NCBI RefSeq assembly: GCF_900107995.1
Contig: NZ_FNUM01000002.1
Coordinates: 1-64,000 of the forward strand
Origin: Alcanivorax sp. DSM 26293
GTDB lineage: Bacteria; Pseudomonadota; Gammaproteobacteria; Pseudomonadales; Alcanivoracaceae
Length of the DNA: 64,000 nt
Direction of reading: 5' to 3'
Positions 16,537 through 24,780 of this stretch are shown one piece after another (within the stretch, counting starts at the first letter, position 1; every line of letters starts with the position of its first letter). Both the position numbers and the translations under genes were made by a program. The notes under the pieces were generated by a model that saw only the letters and a list, made by a program, of their open reading frames with translations, ran no database searches and had not been told where the DNA came from.

Positions 16537-17465
16537 TGAGTGTATTAGTTTACGCCGAACACGATAACGCCGCGCTCAACAAGGTCACCCTGAGTGTGGT
16601 TGCTGCTGCCAAAGAAATCGGCGGCGACATCACTGTGCTGGTAGCCGGTAAAGGCTGTGGCGCTGTTGCTGAAGAAGCGGCCAAGATCGATGGCGTTTCC
16701 AAGGTACTGTGCGCTGACAATGACGCCTACGAGCACCAGCTGGCCGAGAACGTTGGCGACCTGGTTGCTGAAGTTGGCGCGGATTACAGCCACATCCTGG
16801 CTGCCGCTACCACCACCGGCAAAAACTTCGCGCCGCGCGCTGCAGCGCTGCTGGACGTGGCCCAGATCTCCGAGATCTCCGACGTGATTGATGCGGATAC
16901 CTTCAAGCGTCCGATCTACGCCGGTAACGCCATTGCTACCGTGAAAAGCAGCGATGCCAAGAAAGTGATCACCGTGCGTGGTACCTCTTTCGACGGCGTT
17001 GCCGCTGAAGGTGGTTCTGCTGCCGTTGAGAACATCGACGTTGCCAAGGACGCCGGTATCTCCTCCTTTGTGGGTGAAGAGCTGGCCAAGTCCGACCGTC
17101 CCGAGCTGACCTCTGCCGAGATCGTGATCTCCGGTGGTCGTGGCATGGGCAACGGCGACAACTTCGAAATCCTGTACAAGCTGGCTGACAAGCTGGGCGC
17201 TGGCGTGGGTGCATCCCGTGCTGCCGTTGACGCAGGCTTCGTACCCAACGACATGCAGGTCGGTCAGACCGGTAAAATCGTTGCGCCGAACCTGTACGTT
17301 GCTGTGGGCATCTCCGGTGCCATCCAGCATCTGGCCGGCATGAAAGACTCCAAGGTCATCGTTGCGATCAACAAGGACGAAGAAGCCCCCATCTTCCAGG
17401 TGGCGGACTACGGCCTGGTCGCTGACCTGTTCGAAGCGGTACCGGAGCTGGACAGCAAGCTGTAA
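16536..17465 (+). CDS. etfA: Electron transfer flavoprotein alpha subunit
   Basis: This 309-residue alpha subunit carries the FAD of ETF. The C-terminal FAD-binding domain (about residues 195-305) contains [43 protein letters not shown] and [18 protein letters not shown], all standard for EtfA. Its stop is followed by a clear terminator at 17486. Strong, even codon bias (GCT/GTT/CTG-rich) suggests high expression of both etf genes. Confidence 0.95.
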   Translation: MSVLVYAEHDNAALNKVTLSVVAAAKEIGGDITVLVAGKGCGAVAEEAAKIDGVSKVLCADNDAYEHQLAENVGDLVAEVGADYSHILAAATTTGKNFAPRAAALLDVAQISEISDVIDADTFKRPIYAGNAIATVKSSDAKKVITVRGTSFDGVAAEGGSAAVENIDVAKDAGISSFVGEELAKSDRPELTSAEIVISGGRGMGNGDNFEILYKLADKLGAGVGASRAAVDAGFVPNDMQVGQTGKIVAPNLYVAVGISGAIQHLAGMKDSKVIVAINKDEEAPIFQVADYGLVADLFEAVPELDSKL

Positions 17466-17485
17466 AAAGCCTGCAGTCAGCACCA

Positions 17486-17518
17486 ACAAAAACCCGGCCT
17501 TGTGCCGGGTTTTTTGTT
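17486..17518 (+). terminator. Terminator of etfBA
   Basis: The stem AACCCGGC/GCCGGGTT is flanked by an A-run on the left and TTTTTT on the right. It could also serve the leftward lipoprotein gene that ends at 17535. Confidence 0.85.
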
Positions 17519-17534
17519 ATGGGATGGCGCTCAA

Positions 17535-18443
17535 TCAGTCTGACTCCGGCTCTGTACACTCCAGCCTTACACTAACCTGAAGATCCGGCCAGGGGTCACT
17601 GATGTGGGTGGCGTCGCAGCGAGGCGTCAACCCAAAGGCGGGATCAGTGGGGGAGAGGGTGGCGAACCATTCGCCGCGAGGCCGGCCATTAAAGGCGTCG
17701 GTTGACTCACCGGCCCCCAGAGTGATCGGCCCGACGGCAGGATCGCTTGTGCGAAGCTGAATCGCATGTCCCGAGGTATTTGTCACCGTTATCACCTGCA
17801 CGCTGTCACTGGCATAGCGTCGCTCACGCCATCCGTACTCCCGATCCAGATCGATGGATTGCCATCCGGGTGTGGCGCCGTTGCACACAAAGGGAAAGTC
17901 GAAATCCCGGGTACTGGGAGGCGAGAGTTGCAGCATTTCGGTGGCGACGGACATGTCATAGGTCTCGCCATCCGTGATCAGCGTGGCGGTAAACCGGGTA
18001 CTGGCTTCGGGAGTGACTGTGCGGGAATCCGCCAGGGCCTCGTTTTCGCCATTTACCGGTGGGCTCAGGGTGAGCGTGTCAGCGGTGACCGTGATCGCAA
18101 AGGGGGGATAGCAGCCATCATGATTCGGGCAAACCTGGGCAACGCCGGGAGGAAAATCCGAGGGGCAGCAGTAGCCGTCCACACACCGTCCATCACTGGG
18201 GCATTCTGATGCCGTGGCACAGCTTGGTGCCGTGCTGTATGCGTCACCGAAAACGCTGCAGTGCGATTCGTCACGGGGCATATTGCGGGCATCCCAGCTG
18301 ACGGTGATCGGGTCGCCGGGACAGAATAAATGGGGTTCCGCTTTCAGTTGCGCCGGGTCACCGGGTAGTCCATCCAGTTTTACGGCGCAGGCAGAGATCA
18401 GTAAAAGAGAAAATAGAAAAGCGGCAAGCAGTCCATTGCGCAT
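17535..18443 (-). CDS. Cysteine-rich putative lipoprotein
   Basis: This 302-residue protein has a signal peptide ending in the lipobox LLISAC (Cys19), so it is probably a lipidated envelope protein. The mature N-terminal half has a cluster of cysteines (FCPGDP, SHCSVFG, APSCATASECPSDGRCVDGYCCPSD..QVCPNHDGC) resembling disulfide-knotted eukaryotic-style motifs. The C-terminal half looks beta-rich. GGGAG precedes the ATG. I do not recognise a family. It is divergent from an SDR gene and convergent with etfA. Confidence 0.75.
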   Translation of the reverse strand: MRNGLLAAFLFSLLLISACAVKLDGLPGDPAQLKAEPHLFCPGDPITVSWDARNMPRDESHCSVFGDAYSTAPSCATASECPSDGRCVDGYCCPSDFPPGVAQVCPNHDGCYPPFAITVTADTLTLSPPVNGENEALADSRTVTPEASTRFTATLITDGETYDMSVATEMLQLSPPSTRDFDFPFVCNGATPGWQSIDLDREYGWRERRYASDSVQVITVTNTSGHAIQLRTSDPAVGPITLGAGESTDAFNGRPRGEWFATLSPTDPAFGLTPRCDATHISDPWPDLQVSVRLECTEPESD

Positions 18444-18633
18444 CGTTGTTACTCCCTTGTGTTGGTGATAATGCCTCTCTCGGTTGGTGCTATTCCTGCC
18501 GCCGGGATTGGCGCAGGGCGAGTCAGTTAAGTGTAGGGTCCGGCAAACAGGAAAGGGGTGAACTGTCTCACTATTAGCACGGATAATGCGTTTCCATCAT
18601 GACGGACCCTATTTGGCATATCGGGGGCACTCC

Positions 18634-19416
18634 ATGCAGATCTTCAAGGGTAAAACGGCGCTGATTACCGGTGCATCCAGCGGCATTGGTGAGGAAATGG
18701 CTAGGCAGCTGGCTTCGGTGGGCTGCAATCTGATTCTGGTAGCGCGGCGCACTGAGCGACTCGGTTCCCTTGCCGCGGAGCTGGCATCGTTCACCGTTGA
18801 TGTCATTACCGCCGATCTGTCTGATCCGCAAGCGGCCGAAGCGGTGTTTGCACAGACGCAGGCCGCCGGGCGGCAGGTGGATATTCTCATCAACAATGCC
18901 GGCTTTGGTTTCCAGAAACCGCTGTTGTCGCTGCCGGTGGCGGATCAGCTGGGCATGGTCGATGTCAATGTACGGAGCCTGCTGGTGCTGACTCAGCGGT
19001 TTGCCGCGCCCATGGCGCAACGGGGCCAGGGCTGGGTGCTCAATGTGAGCTCGGTGTCTGCCTGGTTTCCGATCCCGGGCATGGCCACCTATGCAGCCAG
19101 CAAGGCCTGTGTGCTGCATCTGAGTCGTGCTCTCCACGAAGAGCTCAAGTCAGCGGGCATTGTGGTGACGGCACTGTGCCCCGGCGGCACCCGCACCGAG
19201 TTTTCGTCCATCGCCCGTGAGCGGATGGACCCGGATCTGGAAAAAGCCATGATGCCTGCGGACGTAGTGGCAGGGGCCGGACTGAAGGCGCTGGCCAGTG
19301 GAAAAGCGGTGGTGGTTCCCGGGGCCTTGTATCGAGTCATGGTCTCTTTGGTGCGGGTATTACCTGCTAGCTGGGTGACGCGTTTGGCGGGAAGGGTAAT
19401 GGGACGTCATCACTGA
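18634..19416 (+). CDS. Short-chain dehydrogenase/reductase
   Basis: This 260-residue classical SDR has the NAD(P)-binding TGASSGIG (residues 12-19), NNAG (near 90), a catalytic Ser in NVSSVSAW and the catalytic pair Y153/K157 (YAASK). RR after the second strand (VARRTERL) suggests NADP preference. ATG 18634 is preferred because GGGGGC lies upstream; an earlier ATG at 18586 has no site. Substrate unknown. A family C repeat follows the stop. Confidence 0.88.
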   Translation: MQIFKGKTALITGASSGIGEEMARQLASVGCNLILVARRTERLGSLAAELASFTVDVITADLSDPQAAEAVFAQTQAAGRQVDILINNAGFGFQKPLLSLPVADQLGMVDVNVRSLLVLTQRFAAPMAQRGQGWVLNVSSVSAWFPIPGMATYAASKACVLHLSRALHEELKSAGIVVTALCPGGTRTEFSSIARERMDPDLEKAMMPADVVAGAGLKALASGKAVVVPGALYRVMVSLVRVLPASWVTRLAGRVMGRHH

Positions 19417-19439
19417 TATCGCTCTCAATTTCCGCTGAG

Positions 19440-19523
19440 CGTAGGGTGCACTGAGCCCAAGGCGAACTGCACCACTAAAACGCCAGATGATGCAGTCCTC
19501 CCTAGGCTCAGTGGCACCCTGCC
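19440..19523. repeat. Family C palindrome, degraded copy
   Basis: Left arm 19440-19471 is nearly identical to the left arm at 11077. The right arm (about 19491-19523) carries several substitutions and an inserted G. It sits between two convergent genes, as does the intact copy. Confidence 0.75.
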
Positions 19524-19528
19524 TATAT

Positions 19529-20623
19529 TTAACCCCGACTGGCGATGTCTTCCGCAATGGCCAGCGCTGCTGTCAGGCCGGGGGACTCTATTCCCAGCAG
19601 ATTGATCATGCCTTTGATGCCGTGTTCCTTCTCATCCTGTATCAGGAAATCCCGCCAGGGCGCTCCGTTGACGAATAACTTGGGGCGGATACCGGCATAG
19701 GCGGGGGAAAGTCTCTGGGGGGCAAAGGACGGCCAGTAACGACGTATGGCGTTTTCGAACTGCGGTTGCCGTGACGCGTTGACTTGATAATCCCGCTGCG
19801 CAATCCATTCCACATCCGGGCCGAAGCGGGCGTTGCCTGCCAGGTCCACGGTAAGGTGAATGCCCAGTCCATCGCTTTCCGGCAAAGGATAAACCAGCCG
19901 TTGTGTCGGGCTGCGGCCCGCCAGTGAAAAGTAGTTCCCCCGGGCCAGCCGTTGCTCGGGAATGCCGTCTGCGGGAAATCCATGGCAGTGCTGCAGCAGT
20001 GGTGCGGCACCCAGGCCGGCGGCATTGATGAGATGCCGGCACTGTAACTCGAAGGGCCCCTCGTCACTGTCTACCAGCAGCAGGAAATGCGCCTGATGGC
20101 AATCAATCCGGCGCACCCGGTGGCGATAGCAGAGCAGGGCATGATTTGCCTGCGCCTGCGCGGCGAGACACTGCATCAGGGCGTGACTGTCGACAATCCC
20201 GCTATGTTCACTGAGCAGCGCCTCGCTGGCATGGAGCCAGGGTTCCTGGCGACCCAACCACTGCTGGCTACATGGATGCAGGCCGGTGGCGCCGCTGTTC
20301 AGAGCGTTCTGGTGCAGTTGCTCCAGTGTGTCCTGTTGCCCTTCATTGGCGACGACCAGCTTGCCGCACTGCCGGTAGGGAATGTTTTTTTCCTGGCAGT
20401 AACGATATAGCAGGGCATTGCCGCGCAGGCACAGGCGGGCTTTCAGAGAGTCCGGCGGGTAGTAGAGACCGGCGTGGATGACTTCGCTATTGCGGGAAGA
20501 GAGGTGTTCGCCAAAGTGGCTTTCCTGCTCAAGCAGTACCACCGACCTTGAAGGGGCCAGTTCACGGGCGATCGCCAGGCCGATGACGCCGGCACCGACG
20601 ATCACGGTATCAACCTGCTCCAT
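19529..20623 (-). CDS. FAD-dependent oxidoreductase, L-2-hydroxyglutarate oxidase-like
   Basis: This 364-residue protein of the DAO family has FAD-binding GAGVIG (about residues 10-15) and the signature SSRNSEVIHAGLYYPP (about 43-58) found in L-2-hydroxyglutarate dehydrogenases/oxidases. Its C-terminal LLGIESPGLTAALAIAEDI closes the FAD-binding fold. It is somewhat shorter than LhgO (about 420 residues), so the substrate is uncertain. A GAGAGG ribosome-binding site precedes the ATG. It is divergent from the Anbu operon with a 202-base shared upstream region. Confidence 0.82.
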   Translation of the reverse strand: MEQVDTVIVGAGVIGLAIARELAPSRSVVLLEQESHFGEHLSSRNSEVIHAGLYYPPDSLKARLCLRGNALLYRYCQEKNIPYRQCGKLVVANEGQQDTLEQLHQNALNSGATGLHPCSQQWLGRQEPWLHASEALLSEHSGIVDSHALMQCLAAQAQANHALLCYRHRVRRIDCHQAHFLLLVDSDEGPFELQCRHLINAAGLGAAPLLQHCHGFPADGIPEQRLARGNYFSLAGRSPTQRLVYPLPESDGLGIHLTVDLAGNARFGPDVEWIAQRDYQVNASRQPQFENAIRRYWPSFAPQRLSPAYAGIRPKLFVNGAPWRDFLIQDEKEHGIKGMINLLGIESPGLTAALAIAEDIASRG

Positions 20624-20825
20624 GTAGCCTCTCTCTGCCGGTTCCCGTCCTGTGCGCTATTTTGGACATACTGATCCGTGCTTGTCGAAACCGGTGCTTC
20701 ATTATGAAGCAGGGCGGCTCTGGAGTGGGGTCGCTGACCGGTCTGTTGAGCGATTTTCTGGCATGGGACTTGCTCAATAACTTTCATGGAAGGCGCAAAG
20801 CCTTTCTTGAGAGAAGGAAAGTGCC

Positions 20826-22265
20826 ATGCGGTCATTAACGTTGCCGGCCGTTGCCGGTTTTGATGAGATGATTGCCCCGGGCCGAGGTATTCGGACGCAT
20901 TATACGCACTACCACGACTGGCTGTTGCAACAGGACGGCCAAAGCCTGGAAAGAAAGCGCAGGGAAGCGGAGCTTCAGTTCCACCGAGTGGGCATTACAT
21001 TCAATGTGTACGGTGAGGATAGTGGCACCGAACGGTTGATCCCCTTTGATACCTTGCCTCGGGTCATTCCGGCCTCCGAATGGCAGAAGCTGGAGCGCGG
21101 GGTGATACAACGGGTCCAGGCGCTGAATCTGTTTCTGCACGATATTTACCACGATCAACGCATCATCAAGGAAGGCCACTTGCCGGCTGAGCAGGTATTC
21201 GGCAATGCCCAATACCAGCCCTGCATGCAGGATGTGGATCTTCCCAATCAGGTTTATTCGCAAATCAGCGGTGTTGATCTGATCCGCGATGGCGAGGGTG
21301 CCTGGTACGTGCTGGAGGATAACCTCCGTACCCCTTCCGGGGTCAGTTACATGATCGAAAACCGTCGCATGATGATGCGGCTTTTCCCGGAACTGTTTGC
21401 CAGACAGATGGTGGCACCGGTTGATCATTACCCCTCGTTACTGCTGGAAACCTTGCAGCAGAGCGCCCGTCACAGTAACCCCACGGTGGTATTGCTGACC
21501 CCGGGGCGTTACAACAGCGCCTATTTCGAGCATGCCTTTCTGGCGCAGCAAATGGGGATAGAACTGGTTGAGGGAGCCGACCTGTTCGTGAAGGAAGGCT
21601 GCGTCTTCATGCGGACGACCGCGGGTTCCCAGCGGGTGGATGTGATTTATCGCCGGGTTGACGATGCCTACCTGGACCCTCTGGCATTTCGTCAGGACTC
21701 CATGCTCGGGGTGCCCGGCTTGCTGTCCGTGTATCGAGAGGGAAGGGTGGTTCTGGCCAATGCGGTGGGTACCGGGGTAGGGGATGACAAGTCCATTTAT
21801 CCCTATGTGCCGGCCATGATTCGCTTCTATCTGGATGAAGAACCGATCCTGGCCAACGTGCCCACATGGCAGTGCCGCCGCAAGGATGAACTGAAACACG
21901 TTCTCGCCAATCTCCCGGAGCTGGTCGTCAAGGAGGTCCATGGGGCCGGTGGCTATGGAATGCTGGTAGGGCCGGCGGCCACCCGGGAAGAAATCTCTCA
22001 CTTCCGGGACCGGTTGCTGGCAAACCCGGATAACTATATTGCCCAACCGACACTGTCACTCTCGACCTGCCCGATTTTTGTCAGTGAAGGCATCGCTCCC
22101 CGTCATATCGACTTGCGTCCTTTTGTTCTCAGCGGGAACGAAACCCGGGTTGTCCCCGGTGGCTTGACCCGTGTGGCCATGAAAGAGGGATGCCTGGTTG
22201 TGAATTCCTCCCAGGGCGGCGGCACCAAGGATACCTGGGTGCTGGAGGAGAGAGAGCCATGCTGA
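20826..22265 (+). CDS. Circularly permuted ATP-grasp protein (Anbu operon)
   Basis: This 479-residue protein belongs to the circularly permuted ATP-grasp group (DUF404/DUF407 style). Motifs include GITFNVYGEDSGTERLIPFD, DNLRTPSGVSYMIENRRMM, LTPGRYNSAYFEHAFLAQQMG and VVKEVHGAGGYGMLVGP, the last being the ATP-binding core. Such enzymes are predicted to ligate amino acids or peptides using ATP. AGAAGGAAAG precedes the ATG. The next gene overlaps by 7 bases, and the following two are close: this is the conserved ATP-grasp/alpha-E/transglutaminase/Anbu set. Confidence 0.92.
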   Translation: MRSLTLPAVAGFDEMIAPGRGIRTHYTHYHDWLLQQDGQSLERKRREAELQFHRVGITFNVYGEDSGTERLIPFDTLPRVIPASEWQKLERGVIQRVQALNLFLHDIYHDQRIIKEGHLPAEQVFGNAQYQPCMQDVDLPNQVYSQISGVDLIRDGEGAWYVLEDNLRTPSGVSYMIENRRMMMRLFPELFARQMVAPVDHYPSLLLETLQQSARHSNPTVVLLTPGRYNSAYFEHAFLAQQMGIELVEGADLFVKEGCVFMRTTAGSQRVDVIYRRVDDAYLDPLAFRQDSMLGVPGLLSVYREGRVVLANAVGTGVGDDKSIYPYVPAMIRFYLDEEPILANVPTWQCRRKDELKHVLANLPELVVKEVHGAGGYGMLVGPAATREEISHFRDRLLANPDNYIAQPTLSLSTCPIFVSEGIAPRHIDLRPFVLSGNETRVVPGGLTRVAMKEGCLVVNSSQGGGTKDTWVLEEREPC

Positions 22266-23188
22266 GTCGTACTGCTTCTGACCTGTACTGGTTGTCCCGT
22301 TATTTCGAGCGGGCGGAAAATACCGCGCGGATGCTGGACGTGGTCTGGAACCTGTCGCTGATCCGCTTTGCGGTGGATCTGGAATCAGAGTTGATGGCGC
22401 CGCTGGCGATTACCGGGTCCGGAGAACGCTACAAAAGCCGCTATGGCAACGTGACCATCGGCAACCTGCTGTATTTCTTTACCCTGGACGAGGATAACCC
22501 TTCCAGTATCTACCAGTGCCTGCGGCAGGCCAGAAGCTGTGCCCATGCGGTGCGCGGCAAGATTACCGCGGAGATGTGGGAGAGCGTGAACAGTACCTGG
22601 ATCGAGCTGAAGGATATCCATCAAACCGGCTTGCAGGATTACGGAGAAACGGCGTTTTTCGAGTGGGTGAAAAACCGCTCTCACCTGTTTCGTGGTGCGA
22701 CCTACGGCACCTTGATGCGCAGTGATACCTTCAACTTCCTGCGTCTGGGCACCTTCGTCGAGCGAGCGGATAACACCGCACGGATTCTTGATGTGAAACA
22801 TCAGGACGGGGATGTGGAGTCCAATACCACCGTGGATTACTACCGCTGGCATGCATTGTTGCGCTCTGTGGGAGCCTATGAAGCCTACCGGGAAATGTAT
22901 AGCGAGCCGATTAACGCGGAGCGTGTGGCTGAGTTGCTGATTCTCCGTCCGGAGATTCCACGCTCGTTGTTATCCTGCCTGCAGATGCTTTGCCAGTTCC
23001 TGCCCAGCATCGAAGGGGACGCCGGATTACAGTCCAAGCGCCTGGCAGCGGTGCAGTTGGCGCGGCTGCAATACGGTGATATCGAGCACGTTACCGACAT
23101 CGGTCTGCATGACTACCTGACGGATTTTCTGCGTCGGATTAATGAATTGGCGGATACCATTCAATCTGAATATCTGGAGCTGGTATGA
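22259..23188 (+). CDS. Alpha-E domain protein (Anbu operon)
   Basis: This 309-residue all-helical protein has the alpha-E (DUF403) signature MLSRTASDLYWLSRYFERAENTARML at its N-terminus and a repeat of the same theme at FLRLGTFVERADNTARILDVK (about residues 160-180). Alpha-E proteins occur almost only beside circularly permuted ATP-grasp and transglutaminase genes. ATG 22259 inside the preceding gene's end matches the family start and has GAGAGAG upstream. The biochemical role is unproven; peptide synthesis or tagging is the published prediction. Confidence 0.92.
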   Translation: MLSRTASDLYWLSRYFERAENTARMLDVVWNLSLIRFAVDLESELMAPLAITGSGERYKSRYGNVTIGNLLYFFTLDEDNPSSIYQCLRQARSCAHAVRGKITAEMWESVNSTWIELKDIHQTGLQDYGETAFFEWVKNRSHLFRGATYGTLMRSDTFNFLRLGTFVERADNTARILDVKHQDGDVESNTTVDYYRWHALLRSVGAYEAYREMYSEPINAERVAELLILRPEIPRSLLSCLQMLCQFLPSIEGDAGLQSKRLAAVQLARLQYGDIEHVTDIGLHDYLTDFLRRINELADTIQSEYLELV

Positions 23189-23982
23189 AATTGTCGATCC
23201 GTCACAGTACGGAATACCATTATTCTGAGCGAGTAAAGCACAGCACGCAGTATCTGCGACTGACCCCCAGGCCCTCCGCCCGGCAAAAAATTCTCAGCTG
23301 GGAAATGGATTTGCCGGAGACGGCGGAACGGGCGTCTGATGGGTACAACAACATCCTCCACGTGCTCACCCTGGATCAACCGCATCAGGAGATTCGGTTG
23401 TCGGTCAGGGGACTGGTGGAGATCACGGATGAAGATGGTGAAGACGCGGATCAGCGCCTGTCACCCCTGGTTTTCACGCGCATGACAGAGCTCACTCAGC
23501 CGGATGAAGCGTTATTGGAGCTGGCGCATCGTCATGCTGGCCTGCCCGTGGATGCGCGGCTTGAAGCCCTCAGCGAGACGATACTCTCTGCCATGCCCTT
23601 TACCCCCGGAGTAACGGATGTGGCCAGCAACGCGGCGGAGGCGTATCTGGGCGGGTATGGGGTGTGTCAGGATCATACCCATGTGTTCCTGGCCTGCTGT
23701 CGTGCCCTGGGATTGCCGGCCCGCTATGTCAGTGGTTACCTCTACAGTCAGGATTCAGAACATGTGGCGAGTCATGCCTGGGCGGAAGTCTGGCAGGACG
23801 GTAGCTGGCATACCTTTGATGTGACCAATCAGACCCGGTTACCCCGGCACCACCTGAAGCTGGCAGTGGGTCTGGATTATATGGACGCCTGTCCAGTGCG
23901 TGGCGTACGCTTCGGTGGTGGGATTGAGTCCCTGAAGGCGGTGGCAGAGGTGCGCCAGTCGTCTTCTTCCCGTTGCCAGTGA
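23185..23982 (+). CDS. Transglutaminase-like cysteine peptidase (Anbu operon)
   Basis: This 265-residue protein has an N-terminal beta-rich domain (HSTEYHYSERVKHSTQYLRLTP) and a transglutaminase core with the triad C161 (GYGVCQDHTH), H197 (ASHAWAEVW) and D212 (FDVTN). In this genomic setting it is predicted to cut or transfer peptide bonds made by the ATP-grasp enzyme. It overlaps the alpha-E gene by 4 bases (ATGA), so translation is coupled. Eighteen bases separate it from the Anbu gene. Confidence 0.92.
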   Translation: MKLSIRHSTEYHYSERVKHSTQYLRLTPRPSARQKILSWEMDLPETAERASDGYNNILHVLTLDQPHQEIRLSVRGLVEITDEDGEDADQRLSPLVFTRMTELTQPDEALLELAHRHAGLPVDARLEALSETILSAMPFTPGVTDVASNAAEAYLGGYGVCQDHTHVFLACCRALGLPARYVSGYLYSQDSEHVASHAWAEVWQDGSWHTFDVTNQTRLPRHHLKLAVGLDYMDACPVRGVRFGGGIESLKAVAEVRQSSSSRCQ

Positions 23983-24000
23983 TCGTGCGGAGTCTCGAAG

Positions 24001-24720
24001 ATGACCTATTGCGTTGCCATGGCTCTGCAGGATGGCTTGGTGTTTGCTTCCGATTCGCGAACCAATGCGGGGGTGGACCAGATTGCCACCTATCGCAAGC
24101 TACACAAATTTGTGGTCGACGATGAACGGGTGATTATCATCCTGTCGGCGGGAAATCTGGCCACCACCCAGAGCGTTATCAGCTTGTTGAATATGCGTCT
24201 GAACAGTGATCAGGCGAATCTTTTTGGTGTTCGCTCACTGTATGAGGCGGCCACAGTGATAGGGACCACCAGTCGTGAAGTGGTGCGTCGCGATGCCGGG
24301 CAAAGCCAGGGCAATGTGGACTTTGGCAGCAGTTTCATTGTGGGTGGGCAAATTCATGGTGAACGCCACCGCCTGTTTCTGGTGTATCCGGAGGGCAATT
24401 TCATCGAATGCACGCCTGATACCCCTTACTTCCAGATTGGTGAAACCAAATACGGTAAACCCATTCTGGATCGTGTGGTGGATTACCAGTTACCCCTGCA
24501 GGCAGCGGCCAAATGTGCTCTCATCAGTCTGGACTCAACGATTCGCTCCAACCTCTCGGTGGGGCTGCCTCTGGATCTGTTGATCTACCAAAAAGACGGT
24601 TTTTCTGCCGACAATCATCATGATGTTACCGATCAGAATTCGGATTTCCGGGCCCTGGGCGAAGCCTGGTCCCAGGGCTTGCGGGAAGCCTTTTCGCAAT
24701 TGCCGGATATGAATTGGTAA
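24001..24720 (+). CDS. Anbu, proteasome-type Ntn-hydrolase
   Basis: This 239-residue protein is a bacterial proteasome-like peptidase of the Anbu family. Removing Met1 would expose Thr2 as N-terminal nucleophile. ASDSRTNAG (D18) and RKLHKF (K33/K36) supply the expected Asp and Lys, and the GSSFIVGGQ strand is also typical. Anbu particles form open helical rings in the cytoplasm rather than a closed barrel. The gene closes a four-gene operon with ATP-grasp, alpha-E and transglutaminase genes and is followed by a terminator. The natural substrate is unknown. Confidence 0.92.
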   Translation: MTYCVAMALQDGLVFASDSRTNAGVDQIATYRKLHKFVVDDERVIIILSAGNLATTQSVISLLNMRLNSDQANLFGVRSLYEAATVIGTTSREVVRRDAGQSQGNVDFGSSFIVGGQIHGERHRLFLVYPEGNFIECTPDTPYFQIGETKYGKPILDRVVDYQLPLQAAAKCALISLDSTIRSNLSVGLPLDLLIYQKDGFSADNHHDVTDQNSDFRALGEAWSQGLREAFSQLPDMNW

Positions 24721-24735
24721 GAGAGAAACGGGGAT

Positions 24736-24771
24736 AAAAAAAGGGCGTGCCAGGCACGCCCTTTTCTTTTC
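24736..24771. terminator. Bidirectional terminator between the Anbu operon and the sulfatase gene
   Basis: The stem GGGCGTGCC/GGCACGCCC is preceded by a run of A and followed by TTTTCTTTT. It serves two convergent genes. Confidence 0.85.
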
Positions 24772-24780
24772 TGCGGTGTC

